Of a stretch of 64,000 nt of DNA, positions 43,698 through 52,461 are shown one piece after another; position 1 is the first letter of the stretch; the number at the start of each line of letters is the position of its first letter. The notes under the pieces were generated by a model, which did not search any database, was not told where the DNA came from, and worked only from the letters and a program-made list of their open reading frames with translations. The stretch covers positions 62,001 through 126,000 of the forward strand of contig NZ_CYUD01000008.1 in the NCBI RefSeq assembly GCF_001458295.1, given 5' to 3'. The position numbers and the translations under genes are program-made. The stretch comes from Ruegeria denitrificans. Lineage in GTDB: Bacteria; Pseudomonadota; Alphaproteobacteria; Rhodobacterales; Rhodobacteraceae.

Positions 43698-46363
43698 ACG
43701 TCCTGATTCTGGTCTGCCTCGCCTATGTCGTGCTGCTGTTTGGCGTAGCCTTTGCCGCCGACCGGATGGCGGCAGCGGGGCGGGGGGCGTGGCTGCGGTC
43801 TCCGCTGATCTACACGTTGTCGCTGTCGATCTATTGCACGGCCTGGACGTTCTATGGCGCCGTGGGCAATGCCGCGCGTTCGGGGTTGGAATTTGTAACG
43901 ATCTATCTTGGGCCAACGCTGGTGATGGTCAGCTGGTGGTGGGGCCTGCGCAAACTAGTACGGGTCGGGCGAAGCCAGCGGGTAACGTCAATCGCTGACC
44001 TAATTTCCTCGCGCTATGGCAAGTCCAACACACTGGCGATCTGCGTGACCATTCTGGCCGTGTTGGGTGGCACCCCTTATATCGCGCTACAATTGCAATC
44101 CATCACCCTGTCGTTTTCGATCTTTGCCGAGGCCGACCCCTCGGGCCTGTACCGCGAAGGGTCCAGCGTCTTTTGGGTGGCAGCGGGGCTGGCCGTCTTT
44201 GCCATCCTCTTCGGGACACGGAACCTGGATGCCAATGAACGGCACCACGGGGTTGTGACAGCCATCGCATTGGAATCCGTGGTGAAACTGTTCGCGTTGC
44301 TTGCAGTTGGCGCATTTGTGGTCTGGGGGGTCGCAGGGGGCGTGGGCCCGATGATGGATCGGATCGACGCCTCTGAGATCGGTCAGTGGCACGTGGATGC
44401 GGGGCGTTGGACCACGTTTATTTTCCTCTCTGCGGCGGCCTTTATCTGCCTGCCGCGCATGTTTCAGGTCATGGTGGTCGAAAACGCGGATGAAGGGCAT
44501 CTGAGGACCGCCGCCTGGGCCTTTCCGTTGTATCTGCTGTTGATGAGCCTTTTTGTAGTGCCGATTGCGGTTGTTGGTCTGGACTTGATGCCCGAAGGGT
44601 CAAACCCCGATCTGTTTGTCCTGACCGTGCCCTTGTCGCAGGGTAATGACTGGTTGGCGATGCTGTCCTTTATCGGTGGATTTTCCTCGGCCACGTCGAT
44701 GGTCATCGTCACCGCAATGGCATTGTCAACTATGGTCTCGAACCATTTGGTCATGCCGATCTGGTTAAGCACACAGGAGGGCTCCGGTTCGGTTTCGGGC
44801 GATGTCCGGAATGTCGTTCTGATGGCGCGCAGAGTGTCGATCGCGGTGATCATGGCATTGGGCTTCTTCTACTATCGCTTATCCGGCGGCGGGGCGGCAT
44901 TGGCGTCAATCGGGTTGGTGGCCTTTGCAGGGATTTCCCAAATTCTGCCAGCACTGGTTGGCGGTCTGTTCTGGCGCGGGGCAACGCGAACCGGTGCGCT
45001 GGTGGGGCTTACGGTGGGCTTCTTACTTTGGATTTACACATTGCTGCTGCCGGGGATGGGCGGTACGCTGATCTCTGACTCGGTCTTGCAAAATGGCCCG
45101 TTCGCCTGGGGCTGGCTGCGCCCGCAGGCCCTGTTCGGGATCGAAGGTATGGACCCGATGGTGCACACCGTAATGTGGTCTCTGTCCCTGAATACTGTGG
45201 CGTTTTGCGTCGCGTCGCTTCTGAGTTTTCCCAGCCCGTTGGAACGCCTGCAGGGCGCACAATTCGTTAACGTCTTTGATCATTCGGTTGCACCGCGCGG
45301 CTGGACTGGTTCGGTGGCGCAGAGCGAAGACCTGATGATCATGACCCAGCGAATTCTGGGTGCAGGCCCCGCGCAAGATTTCTTTCAGGCCGAGGTCGAG
45401 CAACAAGGCGGTCGTTCCAATCTGCCAGAACCTACGCCCGCTTTTTTGGAACGTCTGGAACGGGAACTGAGCGGTTCCGTCGGTGCCGCCACAGCGCACG
45501 CGATGATCGGACAGATTGTCGGGGGATCATCTGTCTCGGTCGAGGATCTTTTGGCCGTCGCCGATGAATCCGCCCAGATGCTGGAATACTCCAGCCAGCT
45601 CGAGGTGAAATCCGCTGAATTGTCCCGCACCGCGCGGCAACTGCGCGAGGCCAATACCAAACTGACGCAAATCTCGGAACAGAAGGACAGCTTCCTTAGC
45701 CAAGTCAGTCATGAATTGCGCACCCCTATGACCTCGATCCGTGCCTTTTCCGAGATCATGCGCGACACCGACGGGCTGAGCGCCGAGGAACAGACACGCT
45801 ATGCCGCAATTATTCATGACGAAGCCCTGCGTCTGACGCGGTTGCTGGACGATCTGTTAGACTTAAGCGTGTTGGAAAGCGGACAGGTCAGCCTGAATGT
45901 GGGCGGTGATACGCTTCGCTCGGTTCTGGATCGGGCTGTGTCCAGCGCGTTGGCCGGAACCGGCCAGACTCTGACGGTTCGGCGTTCGAAGGCGTCCGAG
46001 CGCATCCCGTTGCAAACCGATCTGGACCGGTTGGGGCAGGTTTTCATCAACCTAATTTCCAACGCTCAGAAATATTGCGATGCCGAAGAGCCCGAACTGA
46101 CGATCTCGGCCCATGATGTTGGCGGGCAGGTGGTGATTGATTTTGCGGATAATGGCAGCGGCATCCCGCCCGAGGCACGGTCGATGGTGTTTGAGAAATT
46201 TGCCCGTGTAGGTGTCGACAAAGCGGGTGGTGCGGGGTTGGGTTTGGCGATCTGTCGCGAGATCATGCAGCGTCTGGGTGGTGAAATAACTTATTTGCCC
46301 GGTCAGGGCGGGGCGGCCTTCCGCGTTCGGTTGCCATTGGCCTATCGGCAGGCCGCACAGTGA
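43685..46363 (+). CDS. Sodium:solute symporter-type sensor histidine kinase
   Basis: An 892-residue fusion of an SSS transporter-like membrane domain and a histidine kinase, as in CrbS. About 13 helices occupy residues 1-540. A linker with coiled-coil character leads to the HisKA segment with H676 in VSHELRTPMTSI, and the ATPase domain has NLISNAQKY, DNGSGIPPEA and GAGLGLAICREIMQ. CrbS-type kinases sense acetate or small acids and govern acetyl-CoA synthetase; no acs gene lies here. It follows the small membrane protein with overlap and the receiver upstream. Confidence 0.93.
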   Translation: MATLNVLILVCLAYVVLLFGVAFAADRMAAAGRGAWLRSPLIYTLSLSIYCTAWTFYGAVGNAARSGLEFVTIYLGPTLVMVSWWWGLRKLVRVGRSQRVTSIADLISSRYGKSNTLAICVTILAVLGGTPYIALQLQSITLSFSIFAEADPSGLYREGSSVFWVAAGLAVFAILFGTRNLDANERHHGVVTAIALESVVKLFALLAVGAFVVWGVAGGVGPMMDRIDASEIGQWHVDAGRWTTFIFLSAAAFICLPRMFQVMVVENADEGHLRTAAWAFPLYLLLMSLFVVPIAVVGLDLMPEGSNPDLFVLTVPLSQGNDWLAMLSFIGGFSSATSMVIVTAMALSTMVSNHLVMPIWLSTQEGSGSVSGDVRNVVLMARRVSIAVIMALGFFYYRLSGGGAALASIGLVAFAGISQILPALVGGLFWRGATRTGALVGLTVGFLLWIYTLLLPGMGGTLISDSVLQNGPFAWGWLRPQALFGIEGMDPMVHTVMWSLSLNTVAFCVASLLSFPSPLERLQGAQFVNVFDHSVAPRGWTGSVAQSEDLMIMTQRILGAGPAQDFFQAEVEQQGGRSNLPEPTPAFLERLERELSGSVGAATAHAMIGQIVGGSSVSVEDLLAVADESAQMLEYSSQLEVKSAELSRTARQLREANTKLTQISEQKDSFLSQVSHELRTPMTSIRAFSEIMRDTDGLSAEEQTRYAAIIHDEALRLTRLLDDLLDLSVLESGQVSLNVGGDTLRSVLDRAVSSALAGTGQTLTVRRSKASERIPLQTDLDRLGQVFINLISNAQKYCDAEEPELTISAHDVGGQVVIDFADNGSGIPPEARSMVFEKFARVGVDKAGGAGLGLAICREIMQRLGGEITYLPGQGGAAFRVRLPLAYRQAAQ

Positions 46364-46439
46364 TGCGATTGTAAAGACATTCGTAACCAGCGCCGGGTTA
46401 GATCGGGTGTGAGACACAGCAACACACAGCGGTTTTAGC

Positions 46440-47546
46440 ATGACGCAAACGGTCAGCGCAGCTTTGGCGCGCAAGCTATCAGCAGGGCAGGAGGAACAGA
46501 GCGACAAGCCGCGTTCGATCTTGCGTGCGTTGCGACTCGCCTTCGCTCGTGCGGCCGGGGACAGGTTGCAGTTACCGTTGACGGTCATTGGCGCTAAACA
46601 ATCTAACCGAACACCAGACATGTTGGCGGGACCGGTTGGAGAAGACTGGTTACTGCTGCAGTTTGTAAACGGTGACGGGGGTTCTGCTGCAGTCTGCATG
46701 GATCTGGGCACCGTTTCGGCTATCGTTCAGGTGCAAACGATTGGCGAGGTGATGGCTGACGACCCTGCACCCCGCGCATTCACGCATACGGACGGGGCCA
46801 TGGTGGCCCCTTTGGTTGAACAGGTTTTGGTGCGCGCTACAGAACTGGTGGATGTGCCTGTCGATCAGGTCAGCCTGACAGGGTATGAATTTACCTCGCG
46901 CCTGTCCGATCTGCGTACAATGTCGCTGGCGATGACCGAAGATACGTATCGGGTGTTCGATCTTACTGTTGAACTGGGTGGTGGCTTGCGACAGGGTCAG
47001 ATTTCCGTCTTCCTGCCTGATAACCCAGTCAAGGATGAGGACGATATCGCACTAGAAGACGCTGGCCCAAACCTCGAACAGGCTTCGGGTGTCTTGCGGG
47101 CAGAGCTGAACACGGTGATCTGTCGCATGACGTTGCCATTGGCGTCACTGTCTCATCTTGTCGTAGGTGACCTGCTACCTCTGATGGGATCACGACTGGA
47201 TCGTGCCGAGGTCCTGACGATTGACCGCATGCGCACAGCGATTGGCCGCTTAGGGCAGTGTGGTGGAATGCGTGCGGTACGCCTGAACGAATACGCGCCG
47301 CTTACCGCGCTGACCCAGTCCGAAGCAGAAGAGTTTCTGGAGGCCCGACGGTCTGTGGTGCCCCATCACGAACCGGACATGACCGCGCAGCCGGAGATGT
47401 CACAGATGCCTGTCCCGTTCGACCCAATCGCGCCAGGCGATATCGAAACGAAAATGAATTTCGCCGATTCAGATCAAATGGTTGCCGAGATTTCGCAGCT
47501 TGCCGGATTATCGACGGCGACCACCGACCCCAACAATTCAGGCTAG
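46440..47546 (+). CDS. FliM/FliN-family SpoA-domain protein
   Basis: A 368-residue protein with a C-terminal SpoA (surface presentation of antigens) domain, about residues 220-290: LRAELNTVICRMTLPLASLSHLVVGDLLPL. The N-terminal half has the FliM-like layout of a middle domain but no clear EIDALLS motif at the start. It would be a C-ring component or a FliM-like protein of the flagellar/type III export family. No other flagellar gene is visible. A short Pro/Met-rich tail ends the protein. It follows the symporter-kinase by 77 bp and converges with the TIGR01244 gene. Confidence 0.78.
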   Translation: MTQTVSAALARKLSAGQEEQSDKPRSILRALRLAFARAAGDRLQLPLTVIGAKQSNRTPDMLAGPVGEDWLLLQFVNGDGGSAAVCMDLGTVSAIVQVQTIGEVMADDPAPRAFTHTDGAMVAPLVEQVLVRATELVDVPVDQVSLTGYEFTSRLSDLRTMSLAMTEDTYRVFDLTVELGGGLRQGQISVFLPDNPVKDEDDIALEDAGPNLEQASGVLRAELNTVICRMTLPLASLSHLVVGDLLPLMGSRLDRAEVLTIDRMRTAIGRLGQCGGMRAVRLNEYAPLTALTQSEAEEFLEARRSVVPHHEPDMTAQPEMSQMPVPFDPIAPGDIETKMNFADSDQMVAEISQLAGLSTATTDPNNSG

Positions 47547-47547
47547 C

Positions 47548-47979
47548 TCAGTCAGTACCGCCGCGGATCTGCTCAAGGATCGGGCGCAGGTTGTCCAGCG
47601 TGTAGCCTGCCTTAGTGGTGGCGTTCAGGATGTCGTTCGCACTCATCCGGTCGCACTGACCCAATGCCCAGACCACGGAACATCGCGTGCCCGATGCGCA
47701 ATAGGCCAGAACCGGGCCGCTGCAGCTTTCAGCCAACTCGCGTTGCATGGCTACATTTTCCGGCGTCATGGTCTGGTGGGTCAGTTCCAGAACCTCGTAT
47801 TCCATGCCCGCCGCGCGCACCGCTTCGCCGATTGCATCCGACTGCATGTTCGCTGGAACCTCAACATTGGGACGGTTGCAGATCACTTTGACAAAACCGG
47901 CATCGGCGATGGCTGGAACGTCCTCGACCGAGATTTGCGGTGAGACGGCGTAGCGGGGGGTAATCGGGCGAATCTCCAT
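47548..47979 (-). CDS. TIGR01244/DUF442 sulfur-transferase-like protein
   Basis: A 143-residue protein of the Blh-phosphatase-like family (DUF442), a dual-specificity-phosphatase-related domain used in persulfide metabolism. The active-site loop is LAYCASGTRC (C-x4-R), with a Cys after the Arg. The N-terminal part has QISVEDVPAIADAGFVKVICNRPN. Last gene of a four-gene unit with two YeeE/YedE halves and the MBL-fold dioxygenase, so a sulfur-transfer role is likely. Confidence 0.85.
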   Translation of the reverse strand: MEIRPITPRYAVSPQISVEDVPAIADAGFVKVICNRPNVEVPANMQSDAIGEAVRAAGMEYEVLELTHQTMTPENVAMQRELAESCSGPVLAYCASGTRCSVVWALGQCDRMSANDILNATTKAGYTLDNLRPILEQIRGGTD

Positions 47980-47988
47980 GGCAATTGA

Positions 47989-48420
47989 TTAGGCTGCGTT
48001 GGCGGCTCTGTCCAGTTGCGCACCAAGAGTAGGGGCCGCAACCATGCCGGCAATCATGGCAATCAGGAACACAAATCCGCCGATCCCACCGTAGCTGAGC
48101 GACGCTAGGGCAGGCCCGGGGCACAATCCCGCCAGCCCCCAGCCCATACCAAACAGAACCGAGCCAAAGATCAGACGACGGCCCAAATCGGGCGCGGATT
48201 TTTGCGGAAAATACCCTCCGTTCAGTGGTCGACGGTTTGCTGTCAACCGCCATGCGACCAGCATGGGAACGATTGCGCCCCCCATTACAAAGGCGAGTGT
48301 CGGGTCCCATTGTCCGAACACATCCAGCCAGCCCTGCACTTTGGTCGTGTCGGTCATGCCCGAGATTAGCAGGCCGGTTCCGAACAACGCCCCCGCCAAA
48401 AGTGAGATCAGAAAACGCAT
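47989..48420 (-). CDS. YeeE/YedE-type transporter, C-terminal half (DUF6691)
   Basis: A 143-residue membrane protein with four hydrophobic segments. It has GMTDTTKVQGWLDVFGQWDPTLAFVMGGA and the conserved GLCPGPALASL cysteine-containing motif of thiosulfate/sulfur-compound transporters. The start at 48420 overlaps the upstream half by TGATG. The two halves together correspond to a full YeeE-like channel. Confidence 0.88.
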   Translation of the reverse strand: MRFLISLLAGALFGTGLLISGMTDTTKVQGWLDVFGQWDPTLAFVMGGAIVPMLVAWRLTANRRPLNGGYFPQKSAPDLGRRLIFGSVLFGMGWGLAGLCPGPALASLSYGGIGGFVFLIAMIAGMVAAPTLGAQLDRAANAA

Positions 48421-48842
48421 CAGATCAGGCCCCAGACATGGCGCAGCAGGGCAACAGTTATGCCTCCGGCCATGATGTAGACGATGGTCGCGACGATCCC
48501 GCGCAAAGAAAACCGGGATATTCCGCAAACACCGTGCCCCGACGTGCACCCGTTTGCGATGCGCGTTCCCAGCCCCACCAACAATCCGGCGATGATCACA
48601 ACGGTGATATTGCTGGTTAGGTGAGTCTGGACCTCAGGCAAAAGTAGGGGCCGCAGCAGCAAAGGTATTCCGATCACTCCGGCTAAAAATGCCAGCCGTT
48701 CAAGTGAGCGATCACTGCCATCGACCAAACCACCCAGAATACCGCTGGCCCCCATGATGCGCCCGTTGCCCAGCAGATAAACGGCTGCGCCCAGACCAAT
48801 CAGAAGACCTCCGCCGAGGCCCCATATCCATTCAGGTTGCAT
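48420..48842 (-). CDS. YeeE/YedE-type transporter, N-terminal half
   Basis: A 140-residue integral membrane protein with about four helices. The motifs GNGRIMGASGILGGLVDGS and RIANGCTSGHGVCGISR carry the conserved cysteines that relay thiosulfate or persulfide sulfur in YeeE-type channels. It overlaps its partner half downstream and is preceded by the MBL-fold gene at a 32-bp gap. Probable import of a reduced sulfur compound, inferred from family and neighbours. Confidence 0.88.
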   Translation of the reverse strand: MQPEWIWGLGGGLLIGLGAAVYLLGNGRIMGASGILGGLVDGSDRSLERLAFLAGVIGIPLLLRPLLLPEVQTHLTSNITVVIIAGLLVGLGTRIANGCTSGHGVCGISRFSLRGIVATIVYIMAGGITVALLRHVWGLI

Positions 48843-48874
48843 TGTTGTTCCTTTGCCTGGCTGCGGCCAGCACC

Positions 48875-49738
48875 TCAGAGTTTATTCAGGGGCAGTTTCA
48901 GGAAAACGTCGCCATCTTCATCTGGTGGCGGCATCTGACCTGCGCGCATATTGACCTGCAGCGAGGGAAGGATCAGGCGGGGCATGGGCAGGTTTGCGTC
49001 ACGGGCGTCGCGCATTTCAACGAATTCTTCGACCGAACGCCCCTGACCAATGTGAACGTTCAGCGCCTTTTGCTCGCCAACGGTTGTTTCCCAGGCGTAT
49101 TCATCACGCCCCGGGGCCATATAGTCGTGCCCGACAAAGACGCGCGTCTGATCCGGTAGTGCCAGTATCTTCTGGATGGATTCGTACAGCGTTGCGGATG
49201 ATCCACCCGGGAAATCGCAGCGGGCTGTGCCGAAATCGGGCATAAACAGGGTATCACCGACAAAAGCAGCGTCACCTATCACATAGGTCAGACAAGCCGG
49301 AGTGTGGCCGGGCGTATGCAGAACATCACCGCGCAACTGGCCAACATGAAAGCTGTCGCCTTGGCGAAACAGGGCGTCGAACTGGCTGCCGTCGCGTTGA
49401 AACTCGGTGCCTTCGTTGAAGATTTTCCCGAAGGTCTCCTGAATGGTGACAATCTGATCACCAATCCCGATCTTGCCGCCCAGCTCTTGCTGCAAATAGG
49501 GGGCGGCGGACAGGTGGTCGGCGTGGACATGGCTTTCCAATATCCATTCGACCCGCAGGTTGTTTCTCCGCACATGCTCGACGATTTGATCGGCCGCGCG
49601 CGTTCCGGTCCGGCCTGAAGCGTGGTCAAAATCCAAAACGCTGTCGATGATCGCACATGCAAGCCCTTCAGGTTCCTGCGCCAGGTATGAAACCGTAAAA
49701 GTTTCGGGGTCGAAAAACGCTTTTACATTCGGTGTCAT
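48875..49738 (-). CDS. MBL-fold persulfide dioxygenase-like protein (Blh)
   Basis: A 287-residue metallo-beta-lactamase-fold enzyme close to ETHE1/Blh persulfide dioxygenases, which oxidise glutathione persulfide to sulfite. The metal motif is ESHVHADHLSAAPYLQ with H70, H72, D74 and H75; further ligands are expected in TPGHTPACL, DFGTARCDF and VGHDY. First gene of the detoxification unit. An inverted repeat 33-58 bp upstream is the likely operator. Regulator candidate: the two-cysteine ArsR protein at 33.8 kb. Confidence 0.92.
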   Translation of the reverse strand: MTPNVKAFFDPETFTVSYLAQEPEGLACAIIDSVLDFDHASGRTGTRAADQIVEHVRRNNLRVEWILESHVHADHLSAAPYLQQELGGKIGIGDQIVTIQETFGKIFNEGTEFQRDGSQFDALFRQGDSFHVGQLRGDVLHTPGHTPACLTYVIGDAAFVGDTLFMPDFGTARCDFPGGSSATLYESIQKILALPDQTRVFVGHDYMAPGRDEYAWETTVGEQKALNVHIGQGRSVEEFVEMRDARDANLPMPRLILPSLQVNMRAGQMPPPDEDGDVFLKLPLNKL

Positions 49739-49770
49739 GTAGCCCTCCGCCGGTGTCTCTAAATCATATA

Positions 49771-49796
49771 TTGATTGCGGAATGTATTACAATCAA
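49771..49796. promoter_or_regulatory. Inverted repeat upstream of the detoxification operon
   Basis: TTGATTG (49771-49777) and CAATCAA (49790-49796) are exact reverse complements with a 12-nt AT-rich spacer. They lie 33-58 bp upstream of the MBL-fold gene, at promoter position. The layout fits a BigR/SqrR-type operator, but the match to known sites is only general. Confidence 0.6.
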
Positions 49797-49982
49797 CACT
49801 GTGTGATTTGATGCGCGTCAAAGCAAAGTAGCTGCGTTTCGCGTAAAATATAATCAAATCGCCCCCAGTCGCCAAAACAGCCCGCCGAACAGGCGGTTTT
49901 CCGCGCGATTGGATGGCAATCTAAACGGGTCTTAAAACGGTTACATATATCGGACTAAATGAAGGCATTCGGGAGGATGAAA

Positions 49983-50198
49983 ATGTCATCAGTCAATTTA
50001 TACTCAGAAGCCGAAAAACTTGAAAAAAAGCTAACTGGAGCCTGCCTTGATACACGGCTGGCGTTGCAACCGAGCGTGGCAAAAGTGATTGAGAGGATGC
50101 GCCAACAGGGAATGCATGTCCCGTCGCGCCTGCGTCAGCTGGACGCAGCCCTGTGCGAAGATGCAATGGAAGCGCGCTTTGACAACCTGCCCGTTTGA
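49983..50198 (+). CDS. Small conserved hypothetical protein
   Basis: A 71-residue helical protein (MSSVNLYSEAEKLEKKLTGACLDTRLALQPSVAKVIERMRQQG...). The ATG at 49983 has GGGAGG 7-8 nt upstream; an ATG at 49977 would leave almost no spacing. It has two cysteines, no signal peptide and no recognised domain. It stands alone between divergent sulfur genes and the next membrane protein. Confidence 0.65.
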   Translation: MSSVNLYSEAEKLEKKLTGACLDTRLALQPSVAKVIERMRQQGMHVPSRLRQLDAALCEDAMEARFDNLPV

Positions 50199-50207
50199 AC
50201 GCAGCGG

Positions 50208-50426
50208 TCAGCCGAAGGAAATTCCGACGATCACCACCATCAGGCCGAGCACTGACAAAAACAACGAAGCCAGGTTCCACGGCAGAACACCTTGAACAAC
50301 GGCGCGCAATTCCTCGTCCGACAGCCCGGACTTGCGCGCCTTCATCACACGCAGGATACACCAGACCAGGCCTACGAGCCCGGCAAGCGACAGGGCGGCG
50401 CCGCCCCAGGTGATGAATTCGAACAT
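50208..50426 (-). CDS. Small two-helix membrane protein
   Basis: A 72-residue protein with two hydrophobic helices (WGGAALSLAGLVGLVWCILRVM and LASLFLSVLGLMVVIVGISFG) and a charged loop between them (KARKSGLSDEELRAVVQGVLPWN). A GGGGAA sequence precedes the ATG at 50426; upstream ATGs at 50438 and 50483 are possible. Function unknown. It converges with the small helical protein, leaving 9 bp. Confidence 0.7.
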   Translation of the reverse strand: MFEFITWGGAALSLAGLVGLVWCILRVMKARKSGLSDEELRAVVQGVLPWNLASLFLSVLGLMVVIVGISFG

Positions 50427-50587
50427 GGTTCCCCACATTTGCTTGTCAATTCCACCTGCGCTTAGCGGATCGCCACTGGTCATACAAGCCCGGTGGGATT
50501 GGGCGCTTGCGGCCCGCGCGGCGGCAATGTATCCGGCGTAGTGCCCGCTACCAAAGCATCAGAAAACCACCTCTGGGAGAGACGTAA

Positions 50588-50857
50588 ATGGATGACATGA
50601 CCGAAGATCAGGCCACTGCGAACTATCGTGTTACTGCGGGTGAACTGCGCCAGTTCATCGAACGATTCGAACGCCTGGACGCAGAAAAGAAAGACCTAGC
50701 GGAACAGCAGAAAGAGGTGATGGCTGAAGCCAAAGCCCGCGGATACGACACCAAGGTCATGCGCAAGGTGATTGCGCTGCGCAAGCGCGACAAAGACGAC
50801 ATCGCCGAAGAAGAAGCCGTGCTTGAGATGTACAAAGAAGCTCTGGGTATGAGCTGA
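50588..50857 (+). CDS. DUF2312 protein
   Basis: An 89-residue all-helical protein of the DUF2312 family widespread in alphaproteobacteria (also called UPF0335). The core is RQFIERFERLDAEKKDLAEQQKEVMAEAKARGYDTKVMRKVIALRKRDKDDIAEEEAVLEMYKEALG. GGGAGA precedes the ATG. Function is unknown; helical character suggests a coiled-coil or nucleic-acid associated role. Confidence 0.93.
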   Translation: MDDMTEDQATANYRVTAGELRQFIERFERLDAEKKDLAEQQKEVMAEAKARGYDTKVMRKVIALRKRDKDDIAEEEAVLEMYKEALGMS

Positions 50858-50911
50858 ACCGAGGTCGAGCCCGTATGGCCACATTCCAAGCGGGCTCCCA
50901 ATTGGGTGCAC

Positions 50912-51787
50912 TCAGGGTCTTAAGATACGTACTCCGGAAATTGCGCCAAGGCGTTGAAGATCTTGCTCGTACAATTCGGAAAACGCGTCAACGATATCCG
51001 AACTCCAGCCGGGCAGGTCGAGCTCTTCTTCGATTTTATCGGGCTGCGCGTGCTCTTCAAAGATTTGCGCCAGATTTTCATGCCGAACTGTTTTGTCCTG
51101 AACTCCAACCCGTTGTGCCAGGGCGTCCACTTTGTTTCGCCCCGTTTCATCCAGTAAGGTTGCCAGCAAGTCATACTCGTCCACCAGGGCGGTATGTTCA
51201 CCCAGACCTGTCAAAGCTCTCATGATATCCCCCCAGATAAACGGGGTGTCTTCATTGCTCCACAATGTAATCTTTACATTTGGTGCGAGGTCTTGAATGT
51301 CTTCGATCATGCCGATCCAGCTAAGGCAGCTCAGGTCGGTGTTTCGAACGATGTCTTCACGTTCGCCTTCCGGCAGCGACATCAAAAGTTTCGGAATAAA
51401 GCTGCCTGGGTTTCTGAGCCCCATAAACAGTTCGACCTGATGATCGTCAAAAATCTGCTCTAACAGGGCCATTCTGCGGCCAGCAAACGGATATAACTGC
51501 CCTTCACGCAGGGCCGCATTCGCGTCCCCTGCGAACCTTCCGCTGGAAAACACCACCCGCCGGGTGTCTGCTTCGCTAGGAAGAATTCCCTGAATGTTTT
51601 GATAGGAGGTTGAATCAAGCGTCTCGATCTCGGCTTGTTCAAAGACAGGTTTGAAGATCCGGTTGTAACGCCGTATGCCAAAAAACTTGACCCCGTTCCC
51701 TGTCAGAGTGCCTGAGTTATTCTTCAATGAGTTCAGCACACGACCTTCGTCGGTAAAAGCCGCGCCCGCGTGGATAGCAACCTGCAT
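50912..51787 (-). CDS. Hypothetical protein, possible sulfotransferase-like fold
   Basis: A 291-residue protein, not confidently assigned. It opens MQVAIHAGAAFTDEGRVLNSLKNN, resembling a roseobacter family whose N-terminus aligns loosely with the first strand and helix of sulfotransferase-like P-loop proteins, but no GxxxxGK/S motif is evident. The middle part has a LFMGLRNPGSFIPKLLMSLPEG stretch that could be the sulfotransferase R-N-P-like core. Start 51787 is preferred to 51811 because the conserved sequence begins there. It lies next to tRNA-Thr. Function uncertain. Confidence 0.6.
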   Translation of the reverse strand: MQVAIHAGAAFTDEGRVLNSLKNNSGTLTGNGVKFFGIRRYNRIFKPVFEQAEIETLDSTSYQNIQGILPSEADTRRVVFSSGRFAGDANAALREGQLYPFAGRRMALLEQIFDDHQVELFMGLRNPGSFIPKLLMSLPEGEREDIVRNTDLSCLSWIGMIEDIQDLAPNVKITLWSNEDTPFIWGDIMRALTGLGEHTALVDEYDLLATLLDETGRNKVDALAQRVGVQDKTVRHENLAQIFEEHAQPDKIEEELDLPGWSSDIVDAFSELYEQDLQRLGAISGVRILRP

Positions 51788-51969
51788 TTGGGTTCTTTTC
51801 CTTGCCTTCAACTCCGTCTGACGGGTTACAGTTTGCGTCTAGAACAGTCAAATCCGCGTCACCTCGCTGCGAGTCATCCAGGCATGACCAGGAAAACAGT
51901 CATTCATTATGTAAAGATGAAAAATATGGGCTTGCAGTCCTCAACAAGAGAAAGTAATCGAAGCCAAGT

Positions 51970-52045
51970 GCCCCTATAGCTCAGCTGGTAGAGCAACTGA
52001 TTTGTAATCAGTAGGTCCGCGGTTCGAGTCCGTGTGGGGGCACCA
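51970..52045 (+). tRNA. tRNA-Thr (anticodon TGT)
   Basis: A 76-nt cloverleaf. The acceptor stem GCCCCTA pairs with TGGGGGC (one G-U-type pair allowed), the D-loop has GCTCAGCTGGTAGAGC, the anticodon stem ACTGA/TCAGT encloses TTTGTAA with anticodon TGT, and the T-arm is GGTTCGAGTCC. The CCA end is encoded. Its 3' end is a common integrase target, and an integrase remnant starts 100 bp downstream. Confidence 0.97.
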
Positions 52046-52090
52046 GAAAACCCCTTAAAAACAGCGCCTTAACATCCGTCAGGGTGGTTT

Positions 52091-52119
52091 GACCCAGTAC
52101 AGTAAGCCCATACTGGGTC
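52091..52119. repeat. Inverted repeat downstream of tRNA-Thr
   Basis: GACCCAGTA (52091-52099) and TACTGGGTC (52111-52119) are a perfect 9-bp stem with an 11-nt loop, between the tRNA and the integrase remnant. It may end tRNA transcription or mark an integration-related structure. No clear T tract follows. Confidence 0.6.
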
Positions 52120-52146
52120 GGAATTTGGGACGCTCCCGATTTTGCC

Positions 52147-52461
52147 TTAGGCTGCGTTTAGCACCTCGCGGGCTTTGTCTGCAGTGGGCAGATTCGCGAA
52201 CTTGGCATATTTTTGTGTCTGAGTGACCGTCGAGTGACCTAAGAGATGAGACACTTCCTCAAGGCGCATAGCCATCCAACCGACAAGGCCGCGTAGCTCA
52301 TCGCGCACAGTTGAGATTGGAGCGATGATAGGCAAACATCGCTCAAGTGTAAGTGCGTCGGTTGGATCGGTTATTCGCTTTGTAAGGTAGTCCGCTGCCG
52401 CGTATTCCGAGATAATCTTGTGAACTGGCTGATGGGTGTCGAGTGTCTCACCTCTGTTCTT
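52147..52461 (-). pseudogene. Tyrosine integrase C-terminal remnant
   Basis: The frame ends in WMAMRLEEVSHLLGHSTVTQTQKYAKF...ADKAREVLNAA, the unmistakable C-terminal catalytic helix region of phage/XerC-type integrases: LLGH carries the conserved histidine, and TQKYAKF contains the nucleophile tyrosine. The upstream R-x-x-R part and the whole N-terminal body are missing. Instead, about 45 residues of unrelated sequence (THQPVHKIISEYAAADYLTKR...LRGLVGW) run into it, so a deletion or fusion has occurred. The frame is open upstream to a stop near 52462 with no proper start. It lies next to the tRNA, as expected for an attachment-site element. Confidence 0.8.
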
